From contig JAUYBT010000233.1 of the NCBI GenBank assembly GCA_030692905.1, forward strand, positions 1 to 19,745: a stretch of DNA of 19,745 bases, written 5' to 3'. Source of the DNA: Bacteroidales bacterium. Its GTDB lineage: Bacteria > Bacteroidota > Bacteroidia > Bacteroidales > VadinHA17. A program made the position numbers and the translations under genes. A model generated the notes under the pieces. That model saw only the letters and a program-made list of their open reading frames with translations. It ran no database searches and had not been told where the DNA came from. Of the stretch, positions 1 to 7,560 are shown piece after piece (position 1 is the first letter of the stretch; each line of letters starts with the position of its first letter).

Positions 1-654
1 CCAATTCGTTACAGTGTTGAAGGCAATGTTTATGATAATTTCAATGAACTGGAAACAGGAGGTCCAGTAATCGATTGGAATATTTACAGTCCGAAGTGGT
101 CTCCTGTTGAAGTGACTGATTTCCCTTCTGTAAAAAACAAAAGCCTTCTTTTACAAGATAAAGACCCGTATGATTATGCCAGAGCTATACGTGTTTTTGA
201 AGAAACAAAGAAAGCAGAGATTGAGGTAAGGATTTTCCCTAAACAAACAGATAGCGAATTACTTGAAATCGATGTAACCGACCGTTACGGAAACCGTCCT
301 GTGCGGATCAGGTTCGATGTTGATGGAAAAATTAAGGCTGTTGACGGCAGAAAAGAAGTAGTTATACAATCATATAAACCAAATAGTTGGTACGACCTGA
401 AAATAACTGTTGATGCACGCCCGTTTGGCATTTACAACCTTTCAGTAAATGGGACGCAGCTTTTGAAAAATGCAGAGCTTGCTGAAGCTGTACAATCTGT
501 CGAAAGAATTTCTTTCAGAACCGGTCCGTATCGTGATCAGCCAAACCGCCAAACCCCAAACCAGGAACCGGCACCACCTCTGAAAGGAGCCGATGATCCT
601 GTTTCAATAGCTGAGTTTTATCTTGATGATTTTAGGGTGAAATCAATTTTGTGA
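1..654 (+). CDS. C-terminal part of a secreted protein with a concanavalin/LamG-like end domain (5' end outside window)
   Basis: The frame is open from base 1 to TGA at 652-654, giving 217 visible residues, so the start lies upstream. The visible part looks like one beta-sandwich domain: alternating hydrophobic beta-strand patterns, a WYDLKITVD stretch typical of LamG-like sandwiches, then a proline-rich loop (RQTPNQEPAPPLKG), and a final strand ending in DDFRVKSIL. Similar sandwich domains end Bacteroidota sialidase/BNR-repeat and other glycan-acting proteins, so the missing part may be such an enzyme. That is recalled family resemblance, and no catalytic residue is visible here. It is the first gene of a plus-strand run and is followed 127 bases later by the propeller-phosphoesterase gene. 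The GTG at 112 is only an internal codon of this longer frame. Confidence 0.7.
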   Translation, partial: PIRYSVEGNVYDNFNELETGGPVIDWNIYSPKWSPVEVTDFPSVKNKSLLLQDKDPYDYARAIRVFEETKKAEIEVRIFPKQTDSELLEIDVTDRYGNRPVRIRFDVDGKIKAVDGRKEVVIQSYKPNSWYDLKITVDARPFGIYNLSVNGTQLLKNAELAEAVQSVERISFRTGPYRDQPNRQTPNQEPAPPLKGADDPVSIAEFYLDDFRVKSIL

Positions 655-781
655 ATTTTATGAACGCACTGGTCAAAGAACTGGAAAAACTATTGCTTTC
701 AATCGTTCTGTTCCGGTTGAAGAGAAAAAAGATCAAAAGAAACAGATATTTGTTATTAATTTATAATTAAAAAAATTAGCT
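655..781 (+). other. Intergenic region with a possible translationally coupled 39-codon frame
   Basis: This 127-base spacer separates two co-oriented genes. A frame beginning GTG at 651-653 overlaps the preceding TGA stop as GTGA, passes an in-frame ATG at 660, and ends TAA at 768-770. It would encode 39 residues: a short leucine-rich helix and then a strongly basic stretch (RLKRKKIKRNR). A second frame across the same bases (641 to a TAA near 765) also reads like protein (ERTGQRTGKTIAFNRS) but has no start. I cannot decide between a small gene, a remnant of a longer C-terminus, or plain spacer. The near-match GATATTTG close to 745 resembles a Bacteroidota -7 element and could drive the next gene weakly. 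Confidence 0.2.
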
Positions 782-3493
782 ATGACTTTATTTTCTCGCT
801 TTGGACTCATTTTAATATTTGCAACAGTTTGTAAATCAGGATTTTCACAAAATAAAATTGAAATTTTATCTATACCGGCAGAAAATAAAGTTTCAGAAAT
901 AAATATTGGAGGAACGTCAATTTTACCCAGTGGACGATTTCTGACACCCGCCGGCGATTTAATCCGGATAACGGATGATCCGTTCGGAATAGCACTTTCC
1001 CCCGATGGCAAAAAATCAGTAACCCTGCATGATGGTGTGTTTACTATTATTGATCTCCAATCATTAGGTACAGTCAGGGTTCCCAGCTACGATAATAAAA
1101 TCAAATCTCCATTATCCAGAGGATCTTATTTGGGAGTTGCCTTCTCAAAAGATTCAAAAACAGTTTATTTGAGTGGAGGAGATAATGGTGCTGTAATAAT
1201 ATACGACATCGAAAGTTTAACCCGACTTGATTCTATTTCATTAAATGGAGTTGTCGATGGTATTGAATACAAGGACAGTTTTACTTCAGATCTGGTTTTA
1301 AATGAATCGAACAATGAAATGCTTGTATTAGACAGAGCCAATTTCAGAATGGTTCGTATCGACCTGACCACGAAAAAAAATAAAGCTTCGATTAAAGTTG
1401 GTCGCCAACCCTTCGGTTTAACTCTCAGTCCGGATAAAAAAACTGCATTTGTGGCGAATGTGGGCATGTATGAGTATCCATTGATTACTGGTGCAACTCC
1501 ATTCAATTACGATTCATTGCTGATTTCTCATCATCCTTACGGAGATAATACCTTTGAGTCTATCAATGGAACTGTTGTTGAAGGACGTAAAATTCCCGGG
1601 GTAGGTAGTCCTCTGCATCCGGACGCAATGAGCGTATTCACAATCGATTTGCAGACTAATCAGGTAATTGATAAATTCAAAACAGGCCATCAAATCGGGC
1701 ATATGATTGAAGATGCGGAGGTGGTGGGAGGTGCCAGCCCTAATTCGATAGCAGTCGGAAATCAATTTGCCTATGTATCCAATGCAACAAATGACAATAT
1801 TTCAATTATTGACTATAAAAATCATAAGATAATCGGTCATATCCCGATTCTGGTAGACAAGCGAATTGACAAATATCGCGGATTGCTTCCTTTTGGCTTA
1901 ACATTAAGCAAAGATGAAAAAACACTCTTTGTTGCCTTATTAGGATTTAATGCTGTTGCAGTAATAGATGTTCAATCCAAAACAACCAAAGGTTTAATTC
2001 CATCAGGTTGGGGGCCCACACGGGTCAAGTTATCCAACAATGAAAAGGAAATCTATATTATTACCTGCAGGGGTCTTGGTGCGGGCCCTAATGGTGGTAA
2101 CGGTTTTATATCCCCGATACAAGGATCTTATGTCGGGGATATACAATTGGGAAGTTTTCAAAAAGTAAACATGCCTGATGCGAATCAATTAGCAACTTAT
2201 ACGAAACAATCAATTGAGAATACATTTAAAAGTATTAATGTCACTGATGATGTGAAAAATCCTTTACCAGTATTGCCCGGGTTGAGGAATTCGCCCATAA
2301 AATACATTGTATACATCACCAAAGAAAACAGAACGTATGATGAGGTTTTTGGACAGCTTAAAAATGCTGATGGAGACAGCACTCTGGCAAGATTTGGCGT
2401 AAATAATGAGTATACTTTGCCTGATTCACTGAAAAAGAAATTTCCAAATCTGAGAATTAGTCCTAATCATCACAAAGCAGCAAGACAATTTGCCTTTTCA
2501 GATAATTATTACTGTGATAGTGATGCCTCAATCCATGGTCATCATTGGATGATGGGAGTGATACCAAATGAATGGGTTGAAGTGAACTCCAGTGTAACAA
2601 AAACCGCCAAAATATTTTCCAGGGCACCCGGGAGGCGCCACCCGGGCACAACCGGAAGTATGGACCCTGAAGATTATGCTGAAATCGGGGGGCTATGGGA
2701 AGCGCTCGACAGAAAGAACGTATCGTTTTACAACTTTGGAGAAGCTAATGAAACAGCACATGTACGCGAGGAATGGTACGATACAAATACCGGAGCAGCT
2801 CACGGAGTAATGGTTCCCATGCAAAAAGCATTGTTTAAAAGAACCAGTCATGATTATGCCGGGTTTAATATGAATATTCCGGATCAATACAGAATGGATC
2901 AGTTTGAAAAAGAGTTTATTGCTAAGTGGATCAAAGGCAAAGAAAAACTACCTTCCTTAATTACCATGCAGGTTCCAAATGATCATGGTGCAGGTATTCG
3001 GCCTGAGGATGGATATTTCTATCCGAGTTCGTTTATGGTTGATAACGATTTGGCTTTGGGTCGGATTTTACATTTTCTGTCACGAACGAAATATTGGAAA
3101 AATATGCTGGTAATTATTACAGAAGATGATCCGCAAGGAGGAGTAGATCATATTGATGCACATCGCTCTGTATTAATGATGGCCGGCCCCTATGTAAAAA
3201 AAGGATATGTATCTCATACTCATGCGAATTTTGGATCTATCCTGAAAACAATTTACAACATTCTTAATGTACCCTATGTAAATCAGTTTGATGTTACAGC
3301 CTCTTTGTTACAGGATTTTTTTACTCCTATACCCGATTATACTCCCTATACGATGGAATTGCACGATTTCCGTATATTTGATGCTGAAAAAGCTATGAAA
3401 AAATATAACCGTACTATTGACTGGCGTAAAATAGAACAAGGTCCCCCGATAGATAATGAAGATGTAGAACGTGAAGTACATTACAATAAATAA
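782..3493 (+). CDS. YncE-type beta-propeller fused to alkaline-phosphatase-superfamily phosphoesterase
   Basis: The 903-residue protein has a signal peptide (1-22, ending GFSQ) and is likely periplasmic or surface-exposed. Residues about 50-450 carry YVTN/YncE-like propeller repeats (FGIALSPDGKK, FGLTLSPDKKTAFVAN, FGLTLSKDEKTLFVA, TRVKLSNNEKEIYI). Residues about 505-880 form a phosphoesterase of the phospholipase C/acid phosphatase AcpA type. The metal-site signature KENRTYDEVFG is at 514-524, HGHHW at 585-589, DHG at 734-736, TEDD at 780-783 and DHIDAHR at 789-795. The arrangement matches proteins annotated as bifunctional YncE family/alkaline phosphatase family. Thr518 sits where related phospholipases often have Ser, and the catalytic nucleophile is not certain. 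The substrate is unknown; a phosphodiester or phosphomonoester head group is plausible. The ATG start is supported by the signal peptide directly after it. The next gene follows after 57 bases, so they are probably co-transcribed. Confidence 0.9.
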   Translation: MTLFSRFGLILIFATVCKSGFSQNKIEILSIPAENKVSEINIGGTSILPSGRFLTPAGDLIRITDDPFGIALSPDGKKSVTLHDGVFTIIDLQSLGTVRVPSYDNKIKSPLSRGSYLGVAFSKDSKTVYLSGGDNGAVIIYDIESLTRLDSISLNGVVDGIEYKDSFTSDLVLNESNNEMLVLDRANFRMVRIDLTTKKNKASIKVGRQPFGLTLSPDKKTAFVANVGMYEYPLITGATPFNYDSLLISHHPYGDNTFESINGTVVEGRKIPGVGSPLHPDAMSVFTIDLQTNQVIDKFKTGHQIGHMIEDAEVVGGASPNSIAVGNQFAYVSNATNDNISIIDYKNHKIIGHIPILVDKRIDKYRGLLPFGLTLSKDEKTLFVALLGFNAVAVIDVQSKTTKGLIPSGWGPTRVKLSNNEKEIYIITCRGLGAGPNGGNGFISPIQGSYVGDIQLGSFQKVNMPDANQLATYTKQSIENTFKSINVTDDVKNPLPVLPGLRNSPIKYIVYITKENRTYDEVFGQLKNADGDSTLARFGVNNEYTLPDSLKKKFPNLRISPNHHKAARQFAFSDNYYCDSDASIHGHHWMMGVIPNEWVEVNSSVTKTAKIFSRAPGRRHPGTTGSMDPEDYAEIGGLWEALDRKNVSFYNFGEANETAHVREEWYDTNTGAAHGVMVPMQKALFKRTSHDYAGFNMNIPDQYRMDQFEKEFIAKWIKGKEKLPSLITMQVPNDHGAGIRPEDGYFYPSSFMVDNDLALGRILHFLSRTKYWKNMLVIITEDDPQGGVDHIDAHRSVLMMAGPYVKKGYVSHTHANFGSILKTIYNILNVPYVNQFDVTASLLQDFFTPIPDYTPYTMELHDFRIFDAEKAMKKYNRTIDWRKIEQGPPIDNEDVEREVHYNK

Positions 3494-3550
3494 TTCCTGT
3501 TTTATAAATCAATCAGTATACTAAATCTTGAGCCTCAAAAATATTTGCTT

Positions 3551-5113
3551 ATGAAAACTTTTTTTAAAATTTTTGGTAAAGTCTTAATCGTAATTATTGT
3601 CGTATTATTGCTTGGGTTCCGTTCGAACCTGAAAGACAGGAATCCCGGATACAAAGCAGATTTAAAGATTATCAATGGCAATCTTTCGTCATTAAATGCC
3701 GGCTTTGCAGCTTTCCCGATTACACCTGAGGTACCAGACAGATGGACTGATAAAAACGGTGATGCAAAGTATAATCCCAAAGACGGCGATACTTTTACAG
3801 ACGGTAATGGGAATGGGGTTTTTGATCCGGTCTGGATAGCAGGCTTTAGCAACAGCCGGGCAGCCAACGGAATACATGACGATCTCTGGGCCAGAACTAT
3901 GGTAATAGATGACAGTAAAACACGACTGGCCATTGTTGTGCTCGATGCTATCGGATTTATGAATGATGATATAATTGATGTCAGAAGCCTGATTCCGGCT
4001 GAGGCTGGAGTTACCTATACAATTATTACTTCCACACACACACACGAAGGTCCTGACTTATTGGGTCTCTGGGGTAAATCTCCTTTTAAAAGCGGTATTA
4101 ATAAGGAGTATCTGGAATACGTTAAAAGCCAGGTTGCAAAGTCGGTGGTGACTGCTGTAAAGAGTTTACGTCCGGCACGTTTAGCAATATCGGAGGATAT
4201 GACCGGAGCAATTCCATTGGTTAAGGATACAAGAAAACCCGAAGTTTTTGATTCGGGACTAAGATTGATCAGGGCAATTGATAAAGAGAATGGAAACACA
4301 CTCGGATCTTTGATTGCCTGGGCCGATCACGCCGAAACCTTATGGAGTGATAATCTGTTGATTACTTCCGATTTTTGTCATTATGTTCGCGAAGGAGTTG
4401 AAAAAGGGGTTTACAATGGTGATAGTTTGGTTAAACCTGGTATTGGTGGAGTTGCTGTTTATATTAATGGTGCTGTTGGCGGATTAATGACGACCCACCC
4501 GAGCCTGACAGTTAAAGACCCTTTTTCAGATCAAGAATATAAGGAACCGACCTATGAAAAAGCAGAGGCACAAGGGAAACAACTTGCATTACTTGTTTTG
4601 AATTCTATGGAAAAACCGGTTGAAGAGGTTGATTCCGCCGGGATTTCGATAATTGTACGGACTCTTTCGTTACCAATAGACAATACCATGTTTAAACTTG
4701 GGACAATGTTTGGTATTTTAGATCGCGGTACTTCCGGCTGGATGAAAATGCGCTCTGAACTTTCAGTTTTCAATATCGGACCTCTTTCGTTTTCTACTCT
4801 TCCGGGCGAAGTTTATCCCGAAATTATTAACGGTGGGGTAGAATCTCCTGAAGGTCGTGACTTTAATATCGAACCTGTTGAAGTCCCTTCAATCAGAGAG
4901 ATGATGATCGGAAAATACAAATTCATTTTTTGCCTTGCTAACGATGAAATTGGTTATATTATCCCCAAAAGCCAGTGGGATGTTAAAGCCCCTTTTACCT
5001 ATGAAAGGAAAGATTCTCCTTACGGTGAAGAGAATTCATTAGGACCTGAAACTGCACCTTTGTTGCACAAAAATCTTGAGGAAATGCTGACTGAATTGAA
5101 TCAGTCGGAATAA
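3551..5113 (+). CDS. Neutral/alkaline ceramidase-like hydrolase with N-terminal anchor and calcium-loop insert
   Basis: This 520-residue protein has one hydrophobic segment (about 10-23) acting as an anchor or uncleaved signal. From residue 50 it follows the neutral ceramidase N-terminal domain (PF04734): AGFAAFPITP at the start, the zinc motif THTHEGPD with His163 and His165, WADHAETLW with His260, the nucleophile region ITSDF with Ser273, PGE with Glu420 as a probable zinc ligand, and GYIIP with Tyr469. The full zinc/serine set expected from Pseudomonas ceramidase is therefore present, and an amidase acting on an N-acyl substrate is likely. The C-terminal Ig-like domain of true ceramidases (about 650 residues or more) is absent. 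Residues 67-93 hold two DxNGxxxx[YF][ND]P loops that look calcium-binding. I chose ATG 3551, since the TTG at 3545 adds only two residues. It lies 57 bases from both neighbours. Confidence 0.88.
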   Translation: MKTFFKIFGKVLIVIIVVLLLGFRSNLKDRNPGYKADLKIINGNLSSLNAGFAAFPITPEVPDRWTDKNGDAKYNPKDGDTFTDGNGNGVFDPVWIAGFSNSRAANGIHDDLWARTMVIDDSKTRLAIVVLDAIGFMNDDIIDVRSLIPAEAGVTYTIITSTHTHEGPDLLGLWGKSPFKSGINKEYLEYVKSQVAKSVVTAVKSLRPARLAISEDMTGAIPLVKDTRKPEVFDSGLRLIRAIDKENGNTLGSLIAWADHAETLWSDNLLITSDFCHYVREGVEKGVYNGDSLVKPGIGGVAVYINGAVGGLMTTHPSLTVKDPFSDQEYKEPTYEKAEAQGKQLALLVLNSMEKPVEEVDSAGISIIVRTLSLPIDNTMFKLGTMFGILDRGTSGWMKMRSELSVFNIGPLSFSTLPGEVYPEIINGGVESPEGRDFNIEPVEVPSIREMMIGKYKFIFCLANDEIGYIIPKSQWDVKAPFTYERKDSPYGEENSLGPETAPLLHKNLEEMLTELNQSE

Positions 5114-5170
5114 ACAGATGAAACAGGAATGTAAATATTATAATGTTAATTAATTAAAATACAGTAAGAT

Positions 5171-6166
5171 ATGAAATCAAAAATTTTAAAACGTCTTCTT
5201 TTTGGTCTGCTGATTATCTTCATTCTTAGTTGTCTGCTAATAGTCACACCACGGATATGGTCAGCTATGAATCCCGGAAAACCTCCGGTTGGCTATCATT
5301 TTTTGGCTCCTGCTTATCTCGCGATTGGGGTAGGATTGGAAGAACTGATCAATAAAACCCCTGATATTCCTGAAGATATTGAAGAAATTAAAAACATTGA
5401 ATATAAAAGCATTGATGGAAAATCACTTCAATTAGATATTTATAAACCAAAAAAATTAGATAAAGCTGCTCCATTATTGGTTTTTATTCATGGAGGCGGA
5501 TGGAGTGGTGGTCAACGATCAGATTATCTGTTTTACCTTGTTGCCTTTGCTAAAAGGGGATATATTACAGCTACGGTTTCATACAGGCTGCTGAAGGATG
5601 GTCCTTATCCTGCATGTGCGGAAGATATTACAGATGCAGTCAGTTGGTTTTACAGGAATGGTGAAAAGTATGGATATGATCCTGACCGGATCGCCCTGAT
5701 CGGAGGTTCTGCAGGAGCACATCTGGCCCTTCTGGCGGCATATGGCTGGAAAAATCCTAATGTAACCATTAATAGTACAGTTGTTTCAGATTCTGGTCAT
5801 TGTATAAAAGCAGTGGTTGATTTATATGGCCCCATTGACCTGACAACCGAATATGCCAGGAACAACCCAACGGTAACTTCTTTTATCACCCGTTCTTTTG
5901 CAGTGGCCCCCGAACTTTTCAGGGAAGCATCCCCTATACAATATCTGGATAAAAATGATCCTCCCACGATGATCCTTCATGGAACATCAGATGAAGTTGT
6001 CCCTATAAGCCAGTCTGATATGTTAAAAGCACGGTTAGATAGCCTTGGTGTTCCTTGTGTTTATTACCTCCTCCCGTTATGGCCTCATACAATGGATATT
6101 GTTCAACGGGTAAATGACTTTTCGCAACTAAAGATGAACGATTTTTTCGAGAAATACCTGAAATGA
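5171..6166 (+). CDS. Membrane-anchored alpha/beta hydrolase (HSL/BD-FAE-like carboxylesterase)
   Basis: The 331-residue protein begins with a membrane segment (about 8-26) after KSKILKRLL and is then an alpha/beta-hydrolase fold. The oxyanion-hole motif HGGGW is at 107-111, the nucleophile elbow GGSAG puts Ser180 in place, GTSDEVVP provides the acid Asp274, and LWPHTMD the base His306. This is the hormone-sensitive-lipase/BD-FAE-like esterase pattern used for short acyl or carbohydrate esters. The exact substrate cannot be read from the sequence. The anchor suggests the catalytic domain sits on the periplasmic face. Its N-terminus closely resembles that of the PHP protein at 7561-8862, including Pro27 and Trp30 at the same positions. 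It is the last gene of the plus-strand run, and its stop is only 28 bases from the stop of the convergent gene. Confidence 0.9.
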   Translation: MKSKILKRLLFGLLIIFILSCLLIVTPRIWSAMNPGKPPVGYHFLAPAYLAIGVGLEELINKTPDIPEDIEEIKNIEYKSIDGKSLQLDIYKPKKLDKAAPLLVFIHGGGWSGGQRSDYLFYLVAFAKRGYITATVSYRLLKDGPYPACAEDITDAVSWFYRNGEKYGYDPDRIALIGGSAGAHLALLAAYGWKNPNVTINSTVVSDSGHCIKAVVDLYGPIDLTTEYARNNPTVTSFITRSFAVAPELFREASPIQYLDKNDPPTMILHGTSDEVVPISQSDMLKARLDSLGVPCVYYLLPLWPHTMDIVQRVNDFSQLKMNDFFEKYLK

Positions 6167-6194
6167 TATATTTTGATACTATAGATTGCAACAA

Positions 6195-7472
6195 TTACTT
6201 CACAGGAGCAGGACTTTCGTTGATAAACTTTAAGGCCTCTTCCTCATAAATATTGCCGGTCATTTCGCCTAGCGATGTACGGCTGATGTAGTTATAACGT
6301 TCGAAACTGCCAAAATCTTCTTTTGTCAGCATATAACCAAATGCATCATTTGTCAGGCCAAAAAGAAAGGGGTGATCGCTTTTCATTTTCCTTTTAACAT
6401 AGAAACCGATATTGGGCAATGCTTCTCCGGGAATTGTTATTACCTGGGCTTCCCCAATATTCAAAAGGTTCAGGCGTGTGGATATCGCAGAGAAATCATC
6501 ATTATTATCGGTTTTAGCCGCGACAGGCGAATTTTTGAACACAAACCTCATTATCTCTGAATCGATAGAAAATCTGATTACTTTTGATGCACAATAAATA
6601 TCGGGGTTTTCCTGAACAGGCGCTGGTTCAATAATCCGTAAAGCTTCATCAGCCAGCAGGTTACCAATCCGGATGCACTCATCCCAGTCGTTTGCCTCTT
6701 TGCCATTCTCCCGCCTTGTGTCGGCAGTAACCATTCCACCCTGCGCACTATTCATGAAAATTGCCATCCCTCCTACTTTTGATTCAATCCTGTCATAAAG
6801 CGGACCGCATAAATCGGGGCTGATTAATTTACGGTCGGTACCAAGAATTTCAGGATGAATAGCATAATTGACAAGAGTGGCAATCGGTTTACCTTTGTTT
6901 TTGCCAGAAATGGCTATTGCCTGGATAATACCGCAACGTGGATCATATAGTCTTTCAGCATAATAGTTGTAGGCAATCTTTCCCTTTGCTTCACCAACAG
7001 CCGTTTTTAAAGAGGCAGGTTCTAATTTTGAAACAGCCTCATTAACAGCATCAGCAATTTGTGTAACACACCAGTCGAGGTACTTAAGGTCGGCTCCTGT
7101 ATTTCCTTTTTCATCCGTAAAACCATAGGCATCGGGAGCGCTATGGGCATGTGTGGCACCAATCAACACATTTTGGGGAGGAATACCTTTGATCAGATTG
7201 CGCGAACGGTCGCCCAGATATGAGGGCCATCCAAGATTATCGACACTTACAATGGCTATTTTTGTATTACCTTTTTCTAAAACAAAGGCACGTACAAAAA
7301 GATCTCCTTTTTTACCAGTCGGTATTACAGGTGTTCCCATTCCACCTGAAATAGGGACCAGATTCTCAGGTGTAATAACCCTCATGGCTGCACCGGCTCT
7401 AAATGTTTGGGCATTGATGTTCACCCAAAAGAATAAAAGAAAGAATACTAACGTGGATATTTTTATTTTCAT
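6195..7472 (-). CDS. Secreted neutral/alkaline ceramidase-like hydrolase (compact)
   Basis: The 425-residue protein has a cleavable signal peptide (1-22, ending INAQ). It carries the ceramidase-like catalytic set: AGAAMRVITP opening the domain, ATHAHSAPD with His108 and His110, NYAIHPE with His206, LISPDLCGP with Ser218 at the nucleophile position, IPGE with Glu350, and FGYMLT with Tyr380. It is the shortest and cleanest of the three paralogues here and has neither the C-terminal ceramidase domain nor the calcium loops seen in 3551-5113. Hydrolysis of an amide bond in an N-acyl substrate is expected from the family, but ceramide itself is not proven. It is the last gene of a minus-strand run, 88 bases downstream of the PHP gene. 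I see no clear promoter in that gap, so it is probably read through from upstream. Confidence 0.88.
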   Translation of the reverse strand: MKIKISTLVFFLLFFWVNINAQTFRAGAAMRVITPENLVPISGGMGTPVIPTGKKGDLFVRAFVLEKGNTKIAIVSVDNLGWPSYLGDRSRNLIKGIPPQNVLIGATHAHSAPDAYGFTDEKGNTGADLKYLDWCVTQIADAVNEAVSKLEPASLKTAVGEAKGKIAYNYYAERLYDPRCGIIQAIAISGKNKGKPIATLVNYAIHPEILGTDRKLISPDLCGPLYDRIESKVGGMAIFMNSAQGGMVTADTRRENGKEANDWDECIRIGNLLADEALRIIEPAPVQENPDIYCASKVIRFSIDSEIMRFVFKNSPVAAKTDNNDDFSAISTRLNLLNIGEAQVITIPGEALPNIGFYVKRKMKSDHPFLFGLTNDAFGYMLTKEDFGSFERYNYISRTSLGEMTGNIYEEEALKFINESPAPVK

Positions 7473-7560
7473 AATATATGGATTTTTAACTATTCATTCT
7501 TTAAATTAAATTTTAGGCACTCTAAACTTTAGCTCACTTTAAGTACTGATTTGTTACGAA

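Noticed and set aside
3545..3550. Upstream TTG start for the ceramidase-like gene
   Set aside because: It adds only Met-Leu ahead of the ATG at 3551, and the anchor is complete from the ATG.
3535..3933. 132-codon open frame on the minus strand
   Set aside because: It lies opposite the start of the ceramidase-like gene, whose motifs and anchor are clear, and its translation shows no recognisable domain.
6167..6194. Bidirectional terminator between convergent stops (also 13338-13371)
   Set aside because: No convincing stem-loop is visible in either short gap.
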